From positions 868,001-932,000 of the forward strand of contig NZ_SJPQ01000001.1 of assembly GCF_007859945.1 (NCBI RefSeq): 64,000 bases of DNA, given 5' to 3'. Source of the DNA: Pseudobythopirellula maris. Lineage in GTDB: Bacteria; Planctomycetota; Planctomycetia; Pirellulales; Lacipirellulaceae. Below are positions 27,601 through 31,585 of the stretch, piece after piece. Each line of letters begins with the position of its first letter. The first letter of the stretch is position 1. A program made the position numbers and the translations under genes. The notes under the pieces are model-generated. The model worked only from the letters and a program-made list of their open reading frames with translations. It searched no databases and was not told where the DNA came from.

Positions 27601-29445
27601 CTGCGGGGCGGCCTCGCCCGTGTCGTCGTACACGAACAGCCGGTCTGCCAGCGCGTCGTCGGAGGCAGGGTTGAGCAAGATGCCGAGCGGCAGCCGCACC
27701 TCGGGCGTGAGCAGCACGTCGAGCTCGCCGCTGGCGTCGAGGCTCAGCCCCGCGTACGCCTCGCCCAGGTCGAGCGCCGTGCGGATCAGCAGCGGGTCGG
27801 GCAAGAACTTGGGCGTCACCCGCAGGATCTTCGCCAGCGGGTCGGCGTCGTTGGGGTCTTGCACGAGATCGATCTCGACCACGTCGTCGATATCGCTGAG
27901 GTTAACGCCGAACACCTGGCCGAGCAGCACGACCAGCTCTTGCAGCGTGCCAGCGTTCTCACGCACGTATTCGGGGTCGCTCAGCGGCCCGAGCGACGCC
28001 GACACCCGCCCCGACAGCGACGCCCGCGGGTGGAAGTCGAACCGCGGCGCCGAGAGGCTGGGCAGATTGGGCAGCGCGGCGTCGTAGCGGATCGTCAGCA
28101 CCGGCAGCGCGGCTCCCTCCGAGGCGAAGCCGATCGCCTCGACCACGCCGTTGATCAGGTCGCCCGTGTCAGAGAGAAACGACACGGCGTCGCCGATCTG
28201 CACCCCCGCGCGGAACACGCTGACATCGGGGAAGGTGACGTCAAACGTCTTGAAGCCGCCAAGGCTCACCACCTGCGAGATCGCCGAGACGCCCAGGCCG
28301 CCGAATCGCACCGGCTCGGGGTCGGCGCTGAGCAAGTCGGCCACACTCTTGTCGACCAGCGGGATGCCGACGTTCATCGCCTCCAGGTCGAGCGACTTCT
28401 CGAGCCGTTCGCCCGCCTGCTGGATCAGCGTCGTGAGGTTCTCCGTGCCGAAGTCGAGCAGCTCGATCAGCAGTTGCGAGGGAGGGTCGGCCGACACCGC
28501 CTGCACGTCGACCTGCGTGAAGTCGGCCACCTCTTGCCACTCGACGCTCACCGTGGCGTCGAGCACGAACGGGTGCGCGCCATTGGGGAGCGCCGTGACG
28601 GCAAATTCGCCCTCCAGCCGCAGGTCGGGGGTCGACGGGTTGCCCGCCTCGACCCTCGGGCTGAAGTGGTCGAAGTCGCCGAGGAAATCGAGCCCCCGCA
28701 GCCGGCCGTCGGAGGCGGGGTCATCGGCGTGGGGGTCGACCACGTCAAGCGACAGGCCGATCTGCGAGTCGATCGCCACCGTGGCGCCGGTCATGTCGAC
28801 CTGGACGAAGCCGAAGTCGCCCACGCCGGCGATCTCGCCCTCGACGCGCAGGTTGCTGAGCGTCAGCTCGGCGTCGGCCGCCGCGGCGTCGAGGTAGAAA
28901 CCCGCCGCGTCGACGCCCAACACGAAGTGCGCCTCGAGCGTCGCGCCGAACACGACCTCCGACTCGATGTCGATCCGCCCGCCGAGCCCCCGGAACCCGA
29001 CGAGCGCGCCGGTCTCGAACTCACGCTCAAATCGGATGTCGTACTCTACGCCCTCGTCGGTCTCGGTGAGCACGACGTTTCCGTCGGTCGCGTCGAGGTT
29101 GTCGAGCGCCTGGGCGAGCGTCTGCGGGTTGGAGAGCGTCGCGCCGATCTGGGCCAGGTTCGCGCTGTTGATCTCCACGCCGAACAACTCGGCAAACGTG
29201 TCGGTCAAGGCGAAGCCGAGGCTCTCGTCGGACGCCAGCTCCCCCTCGGTGTCGGCGCTGAACACCAACTCGGGGCGCTCTTCCGGCGGCGCCGAGGGGT
29301 CGAAGAATGCGAAGCGGAAGCCATCGACGCCGTCGGCCGCCAGCATCGCCCGCTCTTCGAGTTGCTCGGGCTTCTGAAGCCGTCGCGTCGTGCGTTCCTT
29401 CCGACGACGCTCACGGCGCCATTTCTTTTTGCCTTGGCGATTCAA
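6673..29445 (-). CDS. giant 7590-residue secreted mosaic protein (LEPR-XLL-like N-terminus, RTX, FG-GAP, discoidin, LRR, propeller, LamG, PKD, dockerin)
   Basis: The frame is open for 7590 codons. It starts with TTG at 29443-29445 behind a good ribosome site (AAGGGA, 6-nt spacer); no ATG or GTG lies between it and the upstream stop. The basic N-terminus leads to QLEERAMLAAD (about 28-38), a variant of the planctomycete LEPR-XLL motif. Residues 40-2500 are beta-rich modules alternating with helical segments. EF-hand-like loops (DLNGDGRLSKG, DPNDDGRLTLGEI) lie near 2540-2625. RTX nonapeptide blocks lie near 3150-3215, 3570-3895, 4035-4190, 4515-4570, 4725-4780 and 6085-6115. PPC-like parts are near 4410-4500 and 6000-6055, and FG-GAP repeats near 4850-4980 and 5600-5780. 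A discoidin-like domain is near 5100-5270, LRR halves around a beta-propeller near 6130-6665, LamG near 6790-7010, PKD near 7045-7135, VCBS/cadherin-like parts to 7360, and a dockerin-like domain near 7365-7420. It is probably a calcium-stabilised cell-surface or secreted protein. Confidence 0.9.
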   Translation of the reverse strand: MNRQGKKKWRRERRRKERTTRRLQKPEQLEERAMLAADGVDGFRFAFFDPSAPPEERPELVFSADTEGELASDESLGFALTDTFAELFGVEINSANLAQIGATLSNPQTLAQALDNLDATDGNVVLTETDEGVEYDIRFEREFETGALVGFRGLGGRIDIESEVVFGATLEAHFVLGVDAAGFYLDAAAADAELTLSNLRVEGEIAGVGDFGFVQVDMTGATVAIDSQIGLSLDVVDPHADDPASDGRLRGLDFLGDFDHFSPRVEAGNPSTPDLRLEGEFAVTALPNGAHPFVLDATVSVEWQEVADFTQVDVQAVSADPPSQLLIELLDFGTENLTTLIQQAGERLEKSLDLEAMNVGIPLVDKSVADLLSADPEPVRFGGLGVSAISQVVSLGGFKTFDVTFPDVSVFRAGVQIGDAVSFLSDTGDLINGVVEAIGFASEGAALPVLTIRYDAALPNLPSLSAPRFDFHPRASLSGRVSASLGPLSDPEYVRENAGTLQELVVLLGQVFGVNLSDIDDVVEIDLVQDPNDADPLAKILRVTPKFLPDPLLIRTALDLGEAYAGLSLDASGELDVLLTPEVRLPLGILLNPASDDALADRLFVYDDTGEAAPQPEVTLRIDAALDNPFVSAKLGLLGATLQEDPAVAPNNGIGFSATLNVNVKEPTADDGRLSYADLGDAQLEASEIFAADLSGELDIDGLEITPQVGDVGLSLGRLSVYTTDSTDPDDPRDAAAFASAAELGELLGKLHVRQSADFDFDSLGDLTPGDIVTILTQLGSSLQQAAGELDVPDGLPFLDDAISEVASFVDVLQDFARQLYFNPRLVAAADMAAPGGVLADDAHFVLRVESGVPVAVTVPADATADNLTLADLVDDVNEALVAAGLEGVIVAERLAPFGSDAIDTVTVGALVSPGSPFRTYDAEFAEGTNLFDLGFKVGQAVGFLDEAGDEARGVVTQLTLRTLTVQYDETQHAAPEAGAGRALSLFDLADQNKLSLRTTNPEHGVSLSLSTVRVAAPEAGPAYGQLGEEFGFDLTVGGARHRIALAADATANNSRLADLAADLNAAAAARGIGDQVVFLVDGDRLAVAATDARVGSLLVEGGERLGFATDQTDGDNPADDLLGFGPSATAAARFRFDTIQDLVHTLNGLLQEQIDGQPFDAQLTFVDSPAKAIEFHLDLTALFTQTTELDFATALDLGFADLQLGGSAEATFRVEAGVGLGVGIDLESSATVALSDSTRLATLNGNDGVRLKVEAVADSPAPADGQLPAGLDLVIEVETFDPADPSGVELRSIPIQLPAAAFADGVDAIDLAYTIGDALLAYLADGGNGFGDLTITTDEFGGQISPIEMIASGGALRLVGNDPKLSRLRVLGGSEIGFAEGQSSDRPDLTIDLPDGSRFDVALDGAGTLGDVRAAIESATGGLVTVEYFGPSIRLVSHVDRSAYLPGGVLRVSAFTDARGPSAAAAGLGLAAEARGETFRLQLDVGDGPRVTEPIRADATADEVLQALNAAFTLPVVASVAGDAGGPYTVEFRPELRNVDPLIGKTDLDLSVAVATTTQGDASTAEVQTVTLSLSDDAGPVDHREAWRTITGDPLSGDSLLDRVYLIADQSEAFANATIEADSVSLAASLGILDVGLSGGEIGFGVLAGLGFQDLGDNKIRLSDLRSFGVGGVVDTTFDYFGSATLPVDSSLLAILPPADQPEDPPALNVLLTKAEGTQRPELEIDAADFEQLFGKFQNLSARDIAVMLQQVVELLRSGDIEALNTPLPLINQTPNDILDVTDGVLAVADSLLAGPDLDVLRELRDQMAGAISLADGDPAQLEKVIAAFGRFRSAIEPDHNFTLTVDGQQTAPIPLDSPATDVHAALAEISTDVLSVTGRRGGPYTITFTESIGDVDAVRGSSATGLSVRTEVETEGVVNTESEVQVVRFETAGRLSSALVAMRQAVEGLNNGPIMDRLADLVDEAEMQSASAANLDRLLKFYLQQALGLTQEEFDGLFELSFGFVDADAMQDGFQPAGVLRLGATKHLEATADFDFGLPDLGPITVDSGAQIGVVLGGRIDLDVGFNFSTGTPYLLDSTRFEVFASSDSSIGVEAALGGVTAGLSGKLELRQTVREEAPASPGAPLDEFTLTHEPVGANFVIATSGGVRLAQGEEGDPEADYYLDSEDPSVLVFNAPQTAPVVVTYPTEAFVEDSPFLLPEDVSDDAATFTVGLNPALVPSDGNTIGGIPLGDLQGNLGSAIEVETSGMAYAALDAELLGIEHENAISVAVDLASGVTQYELAGLDDLLGGLTDISNINLGQIVKGLRTLLGNLRSGLEGDLLESLPLVEGAQLGATFVGQLEGAVDRIDALLEAGSGSLSAAQASIQQILFDALGPGGAGILQLDPLFHNDPEVGDGSETADFRDVEFVISDPFTTPADELQVAINLPLAGADTFDADFDVGLDAFVFEFETNGGVELTWDYDFSLGFGVSLQRGFFFQVNDNVEYGEDEENADFGLPTGGGAPEINLGAEIKLKEGTSLAASLFFLDVMAETNPLEDLNRDGVVNDGSAEEGHGPALDEIADGVDYNGDGLIDNPAVIEVDLNGDGRLSKGTGLRGDIFVDFDDPNDDGRLTLGEIASAGLDETFNAGVSTLATIDLALGADVSDSLPEITAGFTVDWNIGYTTRDGLVGGGAPVATIHDATLDLGSFFDNVAAPAFDFFTEYVEPLKPLLDFLGEEVPGVSEVAELAGEGPVTFLTLGVLFGGGDLAQAQKANRVLGLISSIYDTVETLRDTADESDGLEINFGSYTFGGVGNPLDLTSGDVSVGIDASKIAAGTGQSSPVTGLEDVFGQASSSGHSGSRSASASIRKMVRTPNSEGAGGLGVKIPLLTDPSNLFKLFTGETADILQLDLPRLELEVPVSARFGPLVPPIPIYATLGVVLDAFADLSLGFDTRGIAKTGNFLDGLYFGDLENITTGADTPEFGFGLEVTVGLSLDLEGASVSVEGGVTADVEFNWNDTDGDGKLYLDEIADLVDLHPFPTPDPAVPGLCVFDVHGSIGALLRLNYEVLILSGSVDIIDVELFTFEHVCVDPPPLELAHVSDGAGGFEAGTLVLHAGDLADDRDPGAFVADGAEKFTIDQVEPDAVIVTFQLDEETEVIKRYSGVERIYFDGGAGDDEITLLDSVTLPAVLRGGAGNDTLIGGAGDDLIDGGLGDDRLFGHRGDDTYVFANGWGADEIVEDDSADRNTADFGPTTAPITFSAQHTLAPLSVDPETGERTYSGAFATDGSNTVRGAYVSGFVGGTNLDTFELPFALAPGTPNDWRITGSNAGDAGGRFFFSGAERLVGHDGDDNFRFTGSALVSGEVDGAGGADTLDFSGYNASVAVQVDRDATRVAHRGDGGGFLYSQVEAFLGGASANDLLITHSAGESVHVTSDDAGFVGSAEAFSFSGVEDLAGNDGNDEFVFATGAVLSGQLTGSLGDGVFDNDTVDFSAAVAALDFSILTYGAGLVSDGRTLASFSEVESLVGGAADDLFVVSPYAGLLGQLDGGAGTEDRIDYAAWLLPVTVGLASQSATALGGIVGVEHVVGGRGADILAGDDADNELVGGFGDDTLEGLGGDDLLIGGMGDDELSGGDGDDLLWGGDALLPAASFDRSTPGAFTLPPGYLQAEAAYPTGYFPAVLVTPAAVGGQSLAGFSRGGRDTLLGDDGNDLLFGGFDNDILDGGAGADYVDGGQGADTATGGNDDDVVRGGLGDDSLRGGGGVDQILGEAGADTLLGDGDATHRAGQRLFGGDGRDTLYAYSHSAVAAPGLIGDQLFGGAGGDLLLGNLGDDLLVGEGGNDVLRGDYAAGPGYNVNPTAATAGGDDRLLGGGGEDQLSGGGGDDELWGGADSDLLDGQSGSDTQYGGGGIDLFVAPTATGHNVGVDVIDGHFGNSTVGDTADDNATDILVVGGTQNDDRILFAETIPAAPGGVGQLHIDYNGQAIRVDWRDATTGDFLLEQIQVAGLAGADTIGFAQANPIAGLDAGLPVGTRQLDLAPLAARSSDFVGVFDGGGDDDVLIGAEGRDRLDGGVGSDTAYGFAGDDRLWGDTGVANPGDHDTLFAGAGNDDLIGGAGTNALYAWSYDPRQGGSQFGVFVDPLGALFDDDGELDGSNPAEPPRVQESTGLNRMLGMARGDELYGGTGLDFLYGNGGADALYRADGTTLESLDGGLAGDAWKEYAKQTGQVWYLGGTNSNDRITVDFVTEPGLLSDHHLITRLTENDGFFSFAAQVRLDFAATDENGDPVWNAADTVFRAQQFIDAVKANDGAGDGADPSALAMAETQLVDGLLPPEGDFLAIIIDALGGSDEIQVGPTVQKTVWIDAGDGDDRVVIESGVAILTDRAESGVSADGLRGRNDSPGRAFPLATDPQAVVYQGLTIDSPTDADWFEIELPDAGGPLVIDAASVSTADGMSLELYEVVGDGEPTLLPLTGSGTEALELAGWTAGNRYLLRVVNDAGLPTVYDLRLALGAGAERLVDMALRDDPVRRDVILGGRGDDILSGGAGEDWIFGGPGQDVLTGGLDRQASDLLFGGEGDDTFQIIPDALPELGSQTNTLFQAGSETYIPTYSDQLLGGAGDDRVLFLGGDLDRLGNEVPDYAALRYNTLLHRYEFTSLVWDIGAQDFRKTADETAYEQQHYFYQTRDVERTVVDLQRGDDTFHADSGFQFLPLSGAFDAELFASWGVDLGDAEQGATIAALDLRGGEGDDLLFGGALADRIDGGAGDDVIFGGLGDDELLGGGGADSLHGGAPTAADDAYPFVSQFTGVAGDAEAYAFELATPQFGESAEDNAAGFDLTAYRQTLLGGAASVEGAAAGERLSDVRRIGDFDGDGFDDYLLVGASRSFVMLRPPTLDDTHRITEVADIVIDHAALGAPATEFGDVNGDGRADMAFVRPGTDETLVTVVLGGADAWRREWGAEFLANDLTINNSLSLVVGADRLSPSGAAVALVDIDGDGFDDLVLSTGASAAAGVAQRLASEVDISLSHDTHVFGDFPEHAGTLYFSADSGSSAGYVLHKIDRHGRLQRVVSDDTDGFVRNPVGFQLVNGEPAFFGAFPHTSMGVFTLTDDNSIDIDNLGATASSSQPLQNALLAGNGHGLNFSSNPPRHSIDHDTMWLSDEADTTPTLTLDLGDEYALDGLRFYNYNDDADSTYFAGDATQHGVKRAIISIAGGDGVYTSIGEFEFSEASGTEFYTGQSFNSTALSANLPPGVELADLSARFVRFDVLENFAGEGPVGVSEVVFSGSPVTPRPQGPASGEAYPKLNALEYQRIEGSDVYSTSSDLIVGHLPGDSSAVARSVDGVARAARDLTRVEFQLPNGVDDEALYYVEDFGGGSRLRLLSDFDPDDPDSIGVNLPAGVSDPEDLTWAPATGLLYFTAENGSGDRHLYATAPANGDLFDFTDATALTVDFAPAPDPQNVFVSEAGQVFFAGLTNGGGRELWVLDAAGQFEAMFEIAPGGAGSSPADFIEFDGSVYFTVEHEGFVWRYDGVNAIRTRIVDGAGAAVDGLVPLAVFDDALYLYSPAEQSLWRFEGPRAYATIFSGESLAAGSEQTLAEVAPSSAGDDRTMDLRVTALGDVNGDGLADLAVADGGHDGVSAGDDYLRVLLGDVAASDVLIGTSAELALSGAAAEGRVTPLGDLDGDGYDDFALSGATGTRVYFGAADFSLAGAPRFTLSEAGLAISAGDYNGDGAADLAVADATAGAVHVFWSIGSASGVLALGSADVTLDAPAGAIALGPHGVDLNNDLVDDLIVAQPEAGTLGASPAQLGVVYAVYGGRANRFDVTALGTVSVSSSTSPADNLIDREQSSGWLSDGADAGDDTELVTWTAGETIRFGSVRLEPEATGGLGFRTVRLRVFDSSAPGAPVYESEAIELEGQRVDLDFEFPGSVFGDRLEIELEGHQDAGQGGFAELRVFSPPIAETLANVSVPGSGEFLANDGTGQPLRFPGGDQPYELSSDSPERWMRLTTLGDGRAGDALHVLTELGAPVAADLLGADGRELFSGVLDFDLRALPAGEYYLRVYGTGVITPGSPRGFEIEAFAPTRGWTHEGDLPDRDLLRGGDGDDTLAGDNDLDVLLGESGFDTFFGGDIEVRDREASELLNVEVASISTPVVLDPVVEIEDRRVAAAIAAALGLPVTTGHDGLPLTHDELRATVLATLNTLDATGLGLGSLEGVDRLVNLRDLDLSDGGVAATPPGFELTGPGLSESQFLSGQAEGVADRPNDIVVSPDGRHVLLFGRGGHDNPNAALHVYERNQFTGALTPSQTLQLIPASDGGVAVSADGRYVYAGAQHRLYVYSRDLLTGVLTEVSSMGAFGLTGTDRSIDNLTLNGNGDRLYVTSGDSLLRYDRDVTTGALSAPIDVRHELGITVEFASLVLSPDGERVYVADIHNPQVYVYDADLNPVEVYVLDPQAAAADDGVAQIAIDAEGLRLYAFSLIEGEARKLFVLGINAVNGTLSELQVVTPPAELDQPNTSASVAISTEGSHVYVSDSADLLVYNRDSLTGLLTPSLASYTTSDPVTLRGITVASSADGRHVYTATQGDTLHVLSREGVTDPLPDLLAPLAPRLGDGAEPLGLGRLERLDLSDTPAATSVAALAGVDTLRQLDLRGSSVPADSADLVNLVGLDELYMTVPGVDSALNYVVAEGASFVAAVAGADASHGWTVSTPSGVLSSTGDIGFVASQPGAYLVDHDLAGRFYVLVRNSAPTIDSSLDPIEVQVDEGQTLTADELIALAGVTAIDAGAPLQPTVVLTNAAGDKVDLGDRALDFDGVEDRVRVDGVPSVARVEGALTLSAWVNVQSIDSDGNGQERQPIIAKGASGEWEFALYVYDDLTAGIALWQTNSFSHVAARGGQLTIGQWSHVTGTYEEGGETRIYIDGVLVASTNSQIGSVGFGNEPLYLGGRSDGQFLDAVIDDAQIWGRAWDAVEAQQAADGAEPTDRTGLVGHWKLDEGAGSVAHDTSGNGYHGSLGGGVNGSQPVWTAPPVFLAEDEGEWTVTFTVDDGFGGVATETALLTVNNLAPTADLAGPTSGVAGQPLVISGAGSTDPGPLDSLSYEWVVEHDGAVFALGAGPELQFTPAAGGSYEVTLTVTDPAGATSSEQATVSVITPPFAGSDSFEALSGEVFVSAESLLANDSDSFVQQIVWDSVSQMGAAVDISPLSGALTYDPTASATLNALAPGETLTDTFSYTFTSLESGLMATGHVTVVVTGVNHAPVGVSDNATTNENTPITVDVLTNDTDANLGAQLTLTTLGGVFVPNLQLFADISNNGRSATLGDATVEIVEGGIAFDPGSRFDHLAPGESVDLEINYTMTDENGAGGAGTLTITIEGALSPPPLLGDYNGNGVVDGADFTVWRDALNTNVDPYTGADGDGDGFVGPDDYHVWVDHFGETLPEPEPGLPFAQAAAPGAGLLSEPSPAAPALASQESFATATTTPSTTTLLEPQSVAPQPFEAESVGDAPLNKGPAPVEPQAVGFAAAWTSAYKQITHHRSQETDQLPVETRHPDPIDQAYLLIALEGSAQMQARERDDTTIRDAHDEAFAEETPPDSVDTQEAGFRLST
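7185..7352 (-). other. dockerin-like domain near the C-terminus of the giant protein
   Basis: Two calcium-loop repeats are visible: GDYNGNGVVDGADFTVWRD and DGDGDGFVGPDDYHVWVDH. The pattern DxNxxGxVDxxDxxxWRD is the planctomycete dockerin-like form. A low-complexity Pro/Ala/Ser-rich tail of about 150 residues follows, without a PEP-CTERM or LPXTG signal. Confidence 0.8.
9450..10850 (-). other. leucine-rich repeat region interrupted by a beta-propeller
   Basis: The first LRR half (LVNLRDLDLSDGG) ends near 10790. Seven-bladed/YVTN-like propeller repeats (VVSPDGRHVLLFGRGGHD, VAVSADGRYVYAGAQHRLYV, VLSPDGERVYVADIHNP) run from about 10710 to 9720. LRRs then resume (LGRLERLDLSDTP, then LRQLDLRGSSVP, near 9640-9500). 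Confidence 0.7.
15115..19990 (-). repeat. RTX (hemolysin-type) nonapeptide repeat blocks within the giant gene
   Basis: Runs of the calcium-binding GGxGxDxLx nonapeptide lie at about 19800-19990 (GGAGNDTLIGGAGDDLIDGG), 17760-18740 (the longest), 17110-17340, 16885-16960, 15740-15895 and 15115-15270. A further short block is near 11095-11195, outside this span. The coding repeats explain the strong periodic GTCGTCGCC-type pattern seen on the plus strand. Confidence 0.92.
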
Positions 29446-29451
29446 TGAAAA

Positions 29452-29457
29452 TCCCTT
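29452..29457 (-). promoter_or_regulatory. ribosome binding site that fixes the TTG start of the giant gene
   Basis: The minus strand reads AAGGGA six bases before the TTG at 29445. The next upstream in-frame codon of note is the TGA at 29469-29467, so the start is confined to a very short interval in which TTG is the only plausible initiator. Confidence 0.6.
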
Positions 29458-29957
29458 GGAGCGATGTCATACGAGGCAAAAAAACGCCGTCGGCGCGATC
29501 GACGTCAGCGGGGCAAGAAAAGAGAAGTCCGGCAAGGAACGAGGCGCCTATCCAGGGCCAACGACCGACCGATCAGATGGACCGTGCGCGGAGAATCCGA
29601 CACGCACCGGCCCGTCGCGCGCTTGCGTGACTGCGGCGAGAAGAAATGGACGGACCCGTTAGGCGGATCGAGCAACGCCTCTGTATCCAGCGCAAAGCAG
29701 CTTCGCGCCGCGGCTTGATCGGGCTGAGGTCGAGGCACGCGGGCTTCTGGGGGTCAAAATCAATGCTGCCGGCGATCACTTTGCAATCGAACTCCAGCCC
29801 GCGGAATGCCACATACTGATTGCCCAAAGGGATCTGCGAAACAGTCTGTTTAGACTGCCATCGAACCGGTCGGATTAGTGCTGCGACCTTTTTGGTTGAG
29901 ACTGGACGCGGAAAGCAATCACTAACATGTTTCTGGAAAAGGACTTAGAAGCTCTAA
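29458..29957. other. intergenic region upstream of the giant gene
   Basis: It should hold the giant gene's promoter, but I see no convincing -35/-10 pair. On the minus strand, 29700-29827 reads QYVAFRGLEFDCKVIAG and then FDPQKPACLDLSPIKPR. This looks protein-like and may be a small coding relic, but the frame decays into Arg-rich sequence afterwards. No tRNA or obvious attachment site is visible beside the recombinase. Confidence 0.45.
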
Positions 29958-31202
29958 CAAACCCCGTGTCAGCAATCACCCAATCAGCTCCGCATCGCTT
30001 GCGATGCGGTAGCAGATGACGGCCAAGCCGTCGTCTCGATCCACGGCCGCGTCATCCAGCTCGGCCCGTTCGGCTCCCATAAGAGCCACGCGAGGTACCA
30101 GGAGGAGATCGCCAACTGGCGAGCCGTCCGCCTGAAGCAGGAGGTCGAAGAGGCGGCCGAGCCCGAGCCGGAAGTCACACTCAAGGAGCTGCAGGCCCGC
30201 CGGATGCGTGGCTACCCCGTTACGATCGACGAGCTCGCCCTGGCGTACCTCGACTTCGCCCGCGGCTACTACGTCAAGAACGGCCGCGTCACGCGTGAGG
30301 CGGAGATCATCGGAGACATGCTCCGCGTCCTGGTCCGCCACCACAGCGGCCAGGCGGCCGAAGAATTCGGGCCGGTGAAGCTCAAAGAACTCCGCGAGCG
30401 GATGATCGACGAAGCCGATTGGTGCCGCAAGCACGTCAACCGGCAGGTCTCGCGGGTGACACGGTTGTTCAAATGGGCGGTCGCCAACGAGCTGATTGGG
30501 CCCTCGGTCTACCAGGCGCTCACCACGGTCCCCGGCCTCAAACGGGGACGCACCGAAGCCCGCGAGACCGGGCCCGTGCTGCCGGTCGACGACGCGGTGG
30601 TCGCGAAGACCCTCCCCCATCTGCCGCGGATCGTCGCCGACATGGTCCGCCTGCAGCGGCTCACCGGCATGCGGCCCGGTGAGGTCTGTGCAGTTCGCCC
30701 CCGCGACCTTGATCAATCAGCCGAGGTGTGGGTCTACGAGCCGGGCGAGCACAAGATGGAGCACCACGGCACGAGCCGGCTGGTGATGATCGGGCCCAAG
30801 GCCCAGAAACTGCTCGCCCTCTACCTCAATCGCCACCCAAGCTGCCCCTGCTTCCTGGGCGACGAGACGGTCAGGCTCTCCCGACGGTGAGGTGAAGAAG
30901 CTGAGATTTCGCTGAACGCCGACCTGATCCAGCGGGCCCACCGCTTCGCCATCAGCCGCGGCAAGCTGGAGCCTTACAACGTCAACGCCTACCGGATCGC
31001 GATCCACCGGGCCTGTGAGAAAGCGGGGCACGCGAAGTGGTCGCCGAACCAGCTCCGGCACTCGGCGGCCACGGAGGTCCGGAAGCAGTTCGGCCTCGAA
31101 GCGGCCCAGGTTATCTGCGGCCATCAATCGGCCGACGTGACCCAGATCTACGCCGAACGCGACGTGAGCCTTGCGAAAGAAGTCGCCAGGAAGGTGGGCT
31201 GA
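29958..31202 (+). pseudogene. tyrosine recombinase/phage integrase, one in-frame TGA and no start codon
   Basis: One frame carries the whole planctomycete-type integrase. An N-terminal strand region (ADDGQAVVSIHGRVIQLGPF, then GSHKSHARYQEEIANW) comes first. A core-binding helical domain follows at about 30200-30560 (VNRQVSRVTRLFKWAVANEL). The catalytic domain contains the Arg motif LTGMRPGEV (about 30658), the Lys hairpin HKMEHHGTSRLVMIGPKAQ, box II SPNQLRHSAATEV, GHQSADVTQ and the nucleophile tyrosine in QIYAERDVSLA. The frame is broken only by TGA at 30888-30890, between the Lys hairpin and box II, and resumes in the same frame at 30891. No ATG, GTG or TTG exists in frame from the stop at 29955 to the conserved N-terminus. 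The linker after the stop is short compared with relatives. Most likely inactive. Confidence 0.85.
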
Positions 31203-31309
31203 CCGCGATCAGGCCTCTTCGGCATCGCGAGAGTGAAAGTTCTTGACTCGGGCTACCGGTATGCGCTAGGCCAAGGAGATCGAAAACAGCAAACAGAAGG
31301 AGTAACTCG

Positions 31310-31585
31310 ATGAGCAACACGAGCAACAAGCCGGTCCAAGAGGTCCGCGACGGCGGCCTGCGGGTCGCGATCTTCCGAAACGTACCGAAGCAGGAAGGCG
31401 ACCGCCCCCGCTACTCGGGCAAGCTCACGCGGAGCTACCGCGACGCCCAAGGCGAGTGGCGTGACACGGAGTACTTGTCGGGGACGGAGTTTCTCCGAGC
31501 GGCCCGCCTGATGGAGAAGGCCTACGACGCCGAACTGGACCAGAGAGCGGCGGACAAGGGCGAAGCTCCCGAGCCGACCGTTTAG
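31310..31585 (+). CDS. small conserved partner protein of planctomycete integrases
   Basis: A 91-residue acidic/basic mixed protein with an ATG start and a purine-rich leader (GAAGGAGTAACTCG) that contains a perfect AGGAG site. The body has the form KPVQEVRDGGLRVAIFRNV, YSGKLTRSYRDAQGEW, then SGTEFLRAARLMEKAYDAEL. I recall small proteins of this pattern (an RxGxxxAxIxxN strand, a YxVTxxRxYKDxxGxW strand, then a single helix) next to recombinases in planctomycetes. The role is unknown; the context suggests an accessory of the mobile element. It lies 107 bp after the recombinase and is intact while the recombinase is not. Confidence 0.7.
   Translation: MSNTSNKPVQEVRDGGLRVAIFRNVPKQEGDRPRYSGKLTRSYRDAQGEWRDTEYLSGTEFLRAARLMEKAYDAELDQRAADKGEAPEPTV

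Noticed and set aside
10270-29448. Very long plus-strand open frames opposite the giant gene (for example 10270-12717, 14758-17793, 18079-22365 and 27190-29448)
   Set aside because: They are Arg/Val/Gly/Gln-rich mirror images of GC-rich Asp/Gly/Leu codons on the true strand, have no domains, and disappear where the giant protein's composition changes.
29573-29827. 84-codon minus-strand frame with a protein-like start (QYVAFRGLEFDCKVIAG)
   Set aside because: The second half degenerates into Arg/Ser-rich sequence, and no family or ribosome site is evident. It is mentioned in the intergenic entry only.
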